A stretch of DNA of 9,171 nucleotides. Origin: an uncultured Lachnospiraceae bacterium. Its GTDB lineage: Bacteria; Bacillota; Clostridia; Lachnospirales; Lachnospiraceae. Of this stretch, positions 4,738 through 9,171 are shown one piece after another (positions within the stretch are counted from its first letter, which is position 1; each line of letters starts with the position of its first letter). The notes below the pieces were generated by a model. It made no database searches, was not told where the DNA came from, and saw nothing but the letters and a program-made list of their open reading frames with translations. The translations under genes were made by a program, and so were the position numbers. The stretch lies in assembly GCA_947174615.1 (NCBI GenBank), contig CAMWJQ010000133.1, positions 1 to 9,171 on the forward strand. The letters are read 5' to 3'.

Positions 4738-5491
4738 AGAGTATGATGATATCAAAAAAGTTTTTTTGGAAAATGACAGTAATGTCATAATAAATGCGTC
4801 CAGAAAACAGGAAACAATACAGTATATCTGCACTAGAAATACAGATATAAAAAATGCAGCGGGAACGCGATGGCAGCTTGTAATTGGACAGCTTCGTTAT
4901 ATGAACAAAAGTATTTTCTGGGGGCATTTGGCTGCTTGTATTGGTATGGTAGTATTCGTCTGGGCAAACTGGTATGATATACAATCTTGGGAGAAGTACG
5001 GCATGATCTTCTCTGGTGCACTTGGCGCTTTGTCCGTGCTGGAAGTTGGCAGTACGTTTTTTTCAAGGATGACAGAGCTGGAAGCGAGCTGTTACTTTAA
5101 TGTGCGTCAGCTCACCGCCTTTCAGATGACGTATTCAGGTGTTCTCAGTTTAGCGGCATTGCTGCTCTCGACTATTTTTGCGACTATAAGACTGGAAAAA
5201 AATATCTTGGTCACAGGAATGTATATTCTTGTTCCCTTTGTATCTACAGAATGTGTCTGTCTGGCAGTGATGCTCACAGAGATTGGGCGGAGAAATATTT
5301 TGGCGCTGACTGCTGCCAGTATTTTTTCCGCATTTCTCTGGAGTATACTCGCTTCCATGCCCATCCTGTACGAAGCTTCTGCGATGGTATTCTGGTTCGC
5401 CGCGCTGCTTGTGGGAGCTGGTATTTTTACCATACAGATCAATTGGTTTTTTAAAATATTGGATAAGGGGGAAATTATATGTGCAGATTAG
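4730..5491 (+). CDS. Six-helix membrane protein of the sigma/ABC operon, function unknown
   Basis: I do not recognise this 253-residue protein by family. Its first 60 residues are soluble and charged. About six hydrophobic helices follow (residues 61-80, 91-111, 133-153, 159-182, 189-213 and 217-243), then a short polar tail ending KGEIICAD. Gene order (sigma factor, this protein, ABC ATPase, ABC permease) recurs in Clostridia, and the second gene there is a plausible membrane anchor or sensor that restrains the sigma factor through its cytoplasmic N terminus. It could equally be an additional permease subunit. It overlaps the sigma gene by 8 nt and the ATPase gene by 13 nt, which indicates translational coupling. 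AGGAG at 4719-4723 is the ribosome site. Confidence 0.75.
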   Translation: MRKEYDDIKKVFLENDSNVIINASRKQETIQYICTRNTDIKNAAGTRWQLVIGQLRYMNKSIFWGHLAACIGMVVFVWANWYDIQSWEKYGMIFSGALGALSVLEVGSTFFSRMTELEASCYFNVRQLTAFQMTYSGVLSLAALLLSTIFATIRLEKNILVTGMYILVPFVSTECVCLAVMLTEIGRRNILALTAASIFSAFLWSILASMPILYEASAMVFWFAALLVGAGIFTIQINWFFKILDKGEIICAD

Positions 5492-6408
5492 TGATAACTG
5501 GACTTGAAAAGGTATACAAAGACAAAAAACAGGAGAAAAAGGCAGTGCAGGATTTGACAGTGCATTTTGAACACGGCGTGTATGGACTTCTCGGTGAAAA
5601 CGGCGCCGGAAAGACAACATTGCTGCGCATGATTGTCGGCATCTTGAAACCGACACAGGGACAGATCACATATGATGCAGTCCCAATCAGACAGCTGGGA
5701 GGCGCCTATCGAAACCTTTTGGGTTATCTGCCGCAGGATTTCGGTTATTATAAGGATTTTAGCGCTGTGCGTTTTTTGAACTATATTGCGGCATTAAAAG
5801 CCATCGAGCCTAAGACAGCAAAAGAACGAATTGACCAAATGCTGGAGATGGTGGGACTGACAGACGCGCGAAACAACAAGTTAAAGACATTTTCCGGCGG
5901 GATGCTGCGGCGTATCGGTATTGCGCAGGCGCTTTTAAATGAACCCCAAATACTAATCTTAGATGAGCCGACAGCAGGTCTTGATCCAAGAGAGCGTGTG
6001 CGTTTTCGAAATATCATCAGCGCGCTGGGCAAAGACCGCATTGTCATTTTGTCAACGCATATTGTTTCGGATGTGGAATATATTGCAGATAAGATTATGA
6101 TTATGAAGCAGGGTACATTTATCAAGACAGGCACACAGACCCAGATTTTGGAACCTGTCGCGGGCTGTGTCTGGAAGTGCAGTGTATCGGAGAGCGAGGC
6201 AGAGGAACTCAACGCAGCATATGCAGTGAGCAATCTTCGGGGTGGTGCGTGCAGCGGGCAGGTTGAGCTTAGAATTGTCTCACAGGAAAAGCCGCATCAG
6301 GGCGCGGTGGCGGTAGAGCCTGTTCTGGAGGATGCATATTTATATTACTATTTGTGTGAGCGAAGCCACCATAGAGGAGCTTGGGTTCAGAATGGAGGAA
6401 ACATATGA
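5479..6408 (+). CDS. ABC transporter ATP-binding protein
   Basis: This 309-residue cytoplasmic ATPase powers an ABC exporter. It has Walker A GENGAGKTT (residues 39-47), Q-loop Gln86 in LPQDFGYY, signature FSGGM (138-142), Walker B ILILDEP (158-164), the D-loop GLDP and H-loop His194 in STHIV. All catalytic residues are present. The C-terminal 95 residues are the variable extension typical of drug- or peptide-export ATPases of the CcmA type. The start ATG overlaps the end of the membrane-protein gene and is preceded by AGGGGGAA. The stop TGA overlaps the permease ATG in an ATGA arrangement, so the two subunits are made in coupled amounts. The substrate is not deducible; export of, or resistance to, an antimicrobial peptide is a common role for such sigma-linked transporters (inference). 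Confidence 0.93.
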   Translation: MCRLVITGLEKVYKDKKQEKKAVQDLTVHFEHGVYGLLGENGAGKTTLLRMIVGILKPTQGQITYDAVPIRQLGGAYRNLLGYLPQDFGYYKDFSAVRFLNYIAALKAIEPKTAKERIDQMLEMVGLTDARNNKLKTFSGGMLRRIGIAQALLNEPQILILDEPTAGLDPRERVRFRNIISALGKDRIVILSTHIVSDVEYIADKIMIMKQGTFIKTGTQTQILEPVAGCVWKCSVSESEAEELNAAYAVSNLRGGACSGQVELRIVSQEKPHQGAVAVEPVLEDAYLYYYLCERSHHRGAWVQNGGNI

Positions 6409-7700
6409 GATTATACAAACTAGAACTATATAAAATCTGCTCAAAAAAGCTGTTTCTGTTCAGCGCCGCGGCAGCACTTGCAATTTTGCTGTTCTATATG
6501 TACACTTGTGTCATGGATAGTGATGCAACGATTAACGGCGTAAAATATACAGGATTTCGGGCAATTAAGATGAACCGACAGATTACTGCGGAATTTAGTG
6601 GGGATTTGACAGATGAAAAAATCACAAGAATTGTTGAAAAATATGGATTTCCCAATAGAGTGGAGGAACCATATAATAGATTTCTCGACAGCAATTATTT
6701 AAATGACTTTATCATGGAACATTTTTCGGACGGATATTTTCGCGGACATAGTGATTATCATGTGGCAACGCACACCTATCCAATTGCAGAGACAGATTTG
6801 GGACGGGCGAGCGCGGCAACCGGAAAGCCGTTAAAGCTAGAGTATACCTATGGCTGGCAGATTTTCTACGATGTGATGGGAATTGGATGTATCCTTGGGA
6901 TGATTCTCATACTTCTTTCCCTGTCACCAGTCTACGCTGAAGAAAATTATTTTAATACAAAACAACTGCTGTTTACTACGAAAGAGGGGAAAAACGAAGA
7001 CATTGCGGCTAAAATTGCGGCAGGCATGACAGTTGCAGGCACTATATTTGTATTGATTACGCTTTTGGATTTCCTGTTTGTGAAGAGTGTATATGGATGG
7101 GGTGGACAGGACTGTTTTAGCGGCCAAGTGTTGGATGAAGTTTTTGTCCGCGAATTTAACAATTATCATAATAGCTCAACATGGACCAGTATGAACTATA
7201 TTTGGTACTATATTGTTGAAAGCTTTTTTGGGATTGTCGAGGTTGCAGCGATATCCTTATATTTCTCGTCGCACTGCAAAAGTCCGTTTCATGCAATTAT
7301 AGCATCTGTCATGTGTTTGTTTGTTCCTGTTTTTCTTGATCTATTGGGGCGGAATAATGTTCGCGGCATTGTGTTCCAGCTTAGTCAATTAAGTATTTTG
7401 CTGTTTCCGGGAATTGCGCTGATGAGTCTGGTGCCAAATACTTTGAATCAAAATGTTTCCCGAATTGGAAAAATACTGTGCTGTGTGCTGCCTATGCTGA
7501 TCGGACAGTATTTCAGACACAGATTTCCATTTTATTATTCAGTGCCTGTCATGCTTTTTGTCGATGGAGTTTTAAAAGATTTGGATTTTTTGCAATGTCA
7601 GGAAGGTTTTTCATGGGTGCGTCAGGGTGTCTTTGGCTTTGTCGCTGCGGTATCTGTTGTTTATCTTGTGTGCAGCTGGCGGAAATATAAAATTTCCTGA
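6405..7700 (+). CDS. ABC-2-type transporter permease
   Basis: This 431-residue membrane protein is the likely partner of the ATPase. A short basic N terminus (MRLYKLELYKICSKK) leads into helix 1 (about residues 16-35). A roughly 110-residue soluble loop follows, then about six further hydrophobic segments, including IGCILGMILILLSLSPVYA and MTVAGTIFVLITLLDFLFV, with the last one near the C terminus (VFGFVAAVSVVYLVC). One helix, a large extracytoplasmic loop and a membrane bundle fit ABC-2-type permeases. The motif YAEENYFNTKQLLFTTKEGK resembles the cytoplasmic coupling segment of such permeases, which contacts the ATPase. ATG 6405 has GGAGG (6394-6398) 6 nt upstream and overlaps the ATPase stop; the in-frame TTG 6381 is less well placed. 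No clear terminator follows, so transcription may run on. Confidence 0.85.
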   Translation: MRLYKLELYKICSKKLFLFSAAAALAILLFYMYTCVMDSDATINGVKYTGFRAIKMNRQITAEFSGDLTDEKITRIVEKYGFPNRVEEPYNRFLDSNYLNDFIMEHFSDGYFRGHSDYHVATHTYPIAETDLGRASAATGKPLKLEYTYGWQIFYDVMGIGCILGMILILLSLSPVYAEENYFNTKQLLFTTKEGKNEDIAAKIAAGMTVAGTIFVLITLLDFLFVKSVYGWGGQDCFSGQVLDEVFVREFNNYHNSSTWTSMNYIWYYIVESFFGIVEVAAISLYFSSHCKSPFHAIIASVMCLFVPVFLDLLGRNNVRGIVFQLSQLSILLFPGIALMSLVPNTLNQNVSRIGKILCCVLPMLIGQYFRHRFPFYYSVPVMLFVDGVLKDLDFLQCQEGFSWVRQGVFGFVAAVSVVYLVCSWRKYKIS

Positions 7701-7834
7701 ACAAACAAATGCCACACATACATTGCATCACTTTTTGAATCATGATATGCTATAAGTGCAGCCAATACACAACATATTTGAAGGAAATATGAATTGAGAA
7801 AAAGGATTATCATTAAAATATAAAGGATATTACA
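7701..7834 (+). other. Intergenic stretch with only weak signals
   Basis: I see no structured RNA, no complete gene and no strong terminator here. TGCTATAAG (7748-7756) is a possible extended -10 element without a well-spaced -35 box. It could serve the small ORFs that follow. Confidence 0.35.
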
Positions 7835-7894
7835 ATGGCAATTATTGATTTTCAGAGACGGGAAATCGGACGCAAAGAATTTATCACAAAGTGA
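7835..7894 (+). CDS. Possible 19-residue small ORF
   Basis: ATG 7835 opens a 19-codon frame (MAIIDFQRREIGRKEFITK) with TAAAGGA (7821-7827) 7 nt upstream, a better-placed ribosome site than that of the zinc-ribbon gene downstream. The peptide is charged and matches nothing I recognise. It might be a real small protein, a translational leader or a remnant. Only the ribosome site supports it. Confidence 0.3.
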   Translation: MAIIDFQRREIGRKEFITK

Positions 7895-7912
7895 AAGGAA
7901 TGATCAAACACT

Positions 7913-8161
7913 ATGAAACGCCAAAAGAAAGAGATGGATCAATATATCTGTCCAAACTGTAAAACAAGGGTGGAAGCAGCAAAAAACACACGTTTGCGTT
8001 CTATGTACTGTGAAAATTGTAGGAGAGCCAAAAAATTGACGATGTTGAGACGGATACAGCCAAAACCTGCTGTTCAGAATACACAGGCAGCATCTGAAGA
8101 AACGTCGGAATCTCCGTTAGGATCAGGAGAAAAAGAATTTCCCGAAAAAGAATTTGCATGA
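7913..8161 (+). CDS. Small zinc-ribbon protein with acidic tail
   Basis: This 82-residue protein has two CxxC knuckles, CPNC (Cys13, Cys16) and CENC (Cys33, Cys36), spaced as in a four-cysteine zinc ribbon. A basic stretch (about residues 37-50) precedes a low-complexity tail rich in Ser, Glu and Lys. It could bind nucleic acid or a protein partner; I cannot assign a function. The start is uncertain. ATG 7913 has AAAGGA 13 nt upstream, which is far, and an in-frame ATG at 7934 has a purine-rich run directly against it. Either start keeps all four cysteines. The gene is separated from the transglutaminase-like gene by a promoter region and is probably transcribed separately from it. Confidence 0.65.
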   Translation: MKRQKKEMDQYICPNCKTRVEAAKNTRLRSMYCENCRRAKKLTMLRRIQPKPAVQNTQAASEETSESPLGSGEKEFPEKEFA

Positions 8162-8182
8162 AAATTTCATTGAAAATTTCAT
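8159..8182 (+). repeat. Two tandem palindromic 12-bp repeats next to a promoter
   Basis: TGAAAATTTCAT occurs twice in direct succession (8159-8170, 8171-8182). Each unit contains the palindrome TGAAAATTTCA. The array starts at the stop codon of the zinc-ribbon gene and its last base is the first base of the -35 box downstream. Possible roles are paired operator sites or an AT-rich upstream promoter element. Confidence 0.6.
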
Positions 8183-8210
8183 TGACGTAAATTTTTTAAT
8201 TTGATAGGAT
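8182..8210 (+). promoter_or_regulatory. Promoter of the transglutaminase-like gene
   Basis: TTGACG (8182-8187), a 17-bp AT-rich spacer and TAGGAT (8205-8210) form a good sigma-A promoter. Transcription would start near 8217 and give a leader of about 46 nt. Confidence 0.65.
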
Positions 8211-8226
8211 TAAATCAGAGCAGGCG

Positions 8227-8245
8227 CCTACTCAAAAACAGTAGG
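8227..8245 (+). promoter_or_regulatory. Leader hairpin overlapping the ribosome site
   Basis: CCTACT (8227-8232) pairs with AGTAGG (8240-8245) around a CAAAAAC loop. The 3' arm overlaps the AGGAGG ribosome site (8243-8248). The site lies 14 nt from the ATG, longer than usual. The hairpin may tune translation. Confidence 0.4.
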
Positions 8246-8262
8246 AGGAACTATATAATTAG

Positions 8263-9171
8263 ATGAACGAAAATTTATATCAGCGTTACTTAGAAACCAG
8301 TATTTATACAGATGTAGGGTACTATCATGATTTTATTGTATCACTGCCGGATGACATCCATGAGATCGGGATGTTGGTTTGTGACCAGATTACCCATCCA
8401 TCCATGTATTTTACAGAGCCGTCTCATTATTTGGAAGATACCTATTATGGGAAATTTTCAAACTACCCGAAGCAGCGTTTCAAAAATGAAGATGAACTGT
8501 ATATCACAGCCGTTTCAATGATTGCAGGTATTTTGCGTCTTGATAAAGCGGGATTTACAAAGAACCGGGACGTGACCAAGAGAATTACTGTATCCTGCCG
8601 ACAGGCTTCTGTATTGTTCAGCGCGATTTTAAAGGCAAAGGGAATCCCTTGTCGTTCAAGGGCTGGATTTATGGATTTTGGCGATGCAGGCGACAACTAT
8701 ATGGAACACTGGGTGAATGAATACTGGGATTTTCAGGAAAACAGATGGGTATTGGCAGATGTTGACGGCTATTATGAATATGAACAGCGTTTTGGTTACA
8801 GTCAATTTGATTTACCGCGTCGAAAGTTTGTAACAGCTTCAGAAGCATGGCTTGGTTTGAGAAAAAATACACTCCACAAAAAATTGCAAGTATTTTCACC
8901 CAATCCATTGGAAGGGGTCTGCGAGTATTTGTTTATGGATTTTCATGCCTTGATGAATAATGAAATCTTTTATTCGTATCAACCTTTATATCTGCGCAGT
9001 GGACTACAGACCCTGAGTGAAGCTGAGCTGTGTGAACTTGACGAGTTGGCGGAGTTACTGGCAGATCCAGACAAAAATATAGAGCAAATTGAGTATACGC
9101 GGGAGACAAACGAGAAATTGAGTGTGTTGACTAATAATACGCAAAACATTTACTATGATACGTTTCAATAG
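8263..9171 (+). CDS. Transglutaminase-like (papain-fold) domain protein
   Basis: This 302-residue protein has the transglutaminase-like core with an apparent Cys-His-Asp triad: Cys112 in TVSCRQASVLFSAILKAKGIPCR, His149 in MEHWVNEYWD and Asp166 in WVLADVD. Bacterial members are mostly thiol proteases or amide-bond enzymes, not true cross-linking transglutaminases. About 100 residues precede the catalytic Cys, and about 130 residues of no recognised family follow the Asp. There is no signal peptide or membrane helix, so it is probably cytoplasmic and may act on cell proteins or peptides. An in-frame stop directly before ATG 8263 fixes the start. The gene ends with TAG at the last base of the window, so it is complete. 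The promoter and tandem repeats upstream suggest regulated expression. Confidence 0.85.
   Translation: MNENLYQRYLETSIYTDVGYYHDFIVSLPDDIHEIGMLVCDQITHPSMYFTEPSHYLEDTYYGKFSNYPKQRFKNEDELYITAVSMIAGILRLDKAGFTKNRDVTKRITVSCRQASVLFSAILKAKGIPCRSRAGFMDFGDAGDNYMEHWVNEYWDFQENRWVLADVDGYYEYEQRFGYSQFDLPRRKFVTASEAWLGLRKNTLHKKLQVFSPNPLEGVCEYLFMDFHALMNNEIFYSYQPLYLRSGLQTLSEAELCELDELAELLADPDKNIEQIEYTRETNEKLSVLTNNTQNIYYDTFQ

Noticed and set aside
7900..7962. ATG 7900 frame overlapping the start of the zinc-ribbon gene
   Set aside because: It gives only 20 codons, AAAGGA abuts the ATG with no spacing, and the other frame carries the cysteine motifs.
8158..8190. Ten-codon frame across the tandem 12-bp repeats as a leader peptide
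   Set aside because: It lies upstream of and within the -35 region of the predicted promoter, so it would not be in the downstream transcript, and it has no ribosome site.

Overview
The window looks like chromosomal DNA of a low-to-mid GC Gram-positive anaerobe of the class Clostridia, probably Lachnospiraceae. This rests on purine-rich AGGAGG-type ribosome sites, TTGNNN-N17-TATAAT-type promoters, short intergenic gaps, the lspA-rluD gene pair and the protein families seen. I cannot assign a species. All recognisable genes are on the + strand.

Layout. (1) 1-1845 is ordinary core DNA: the 3' end of lspA, an RluD-type pseudouridine synthase, then a cytidylate-kinase-like protein with its own promoter and terminator. 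(2) 1846-4080 is the most interesting part. A promoter is followed by four consecutive structured non-coding RNAs and then a bacterial Ro60 (TROVE/Rsr) gene with a strong terminator. The first RNA (about 1934-2025) is closed by a 12-bp helix of its two ends. The next three (2033-2146, 2171-2260, 2264-2376) have complete tRNA acceptor, D and T arms, but the anticodon region is replaced or expanded by about 20-40 nt. All four carry the same module: a stem of 9 positions (7 paired in the first RNA), a G(U/G)CA tetraloop, and CAGCA exactly 10 nt after the loop. (3) 4081-7700 is a four-gene operon: an ECF-like sigma factor, a six-helix membrane protein, an ABC ATPase and an ABC-2-type permease. Every junction overlaps, and the leader contains two perfect palindromes. 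(4) 7701-9171 holds a possible 19-residue ORF, a small four-cysteine zinc-ribbon protein, and a cytoplasmic transglutaminase-like protein whose promoter abuts two tandem palindromic 12-bp repeats.

How the parts fit. Ro60 proteins bind Y RNAs and misfolded RNAs, and known bacterial YrlA-type Y RNAs contain a tRNA-like module. Four tandem RNAs with a common hairpin, three of them on otherwise intact tRNA bodies, directly upstream of a Ro gene suggest a family of tRNA-mimicking Ro partners (inference). In these RNAs the tRNA acceptor stem forms the RNA ends and the extra module sits in the anticodon arm, which differs from the YrlA layout as I know it. This is the best candidate here for a poorly described system. 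The sigma/ABC operon resembles self-regulated membrane-stress or peptide-resistance modules, but its substrate cannot be read from the sequence.
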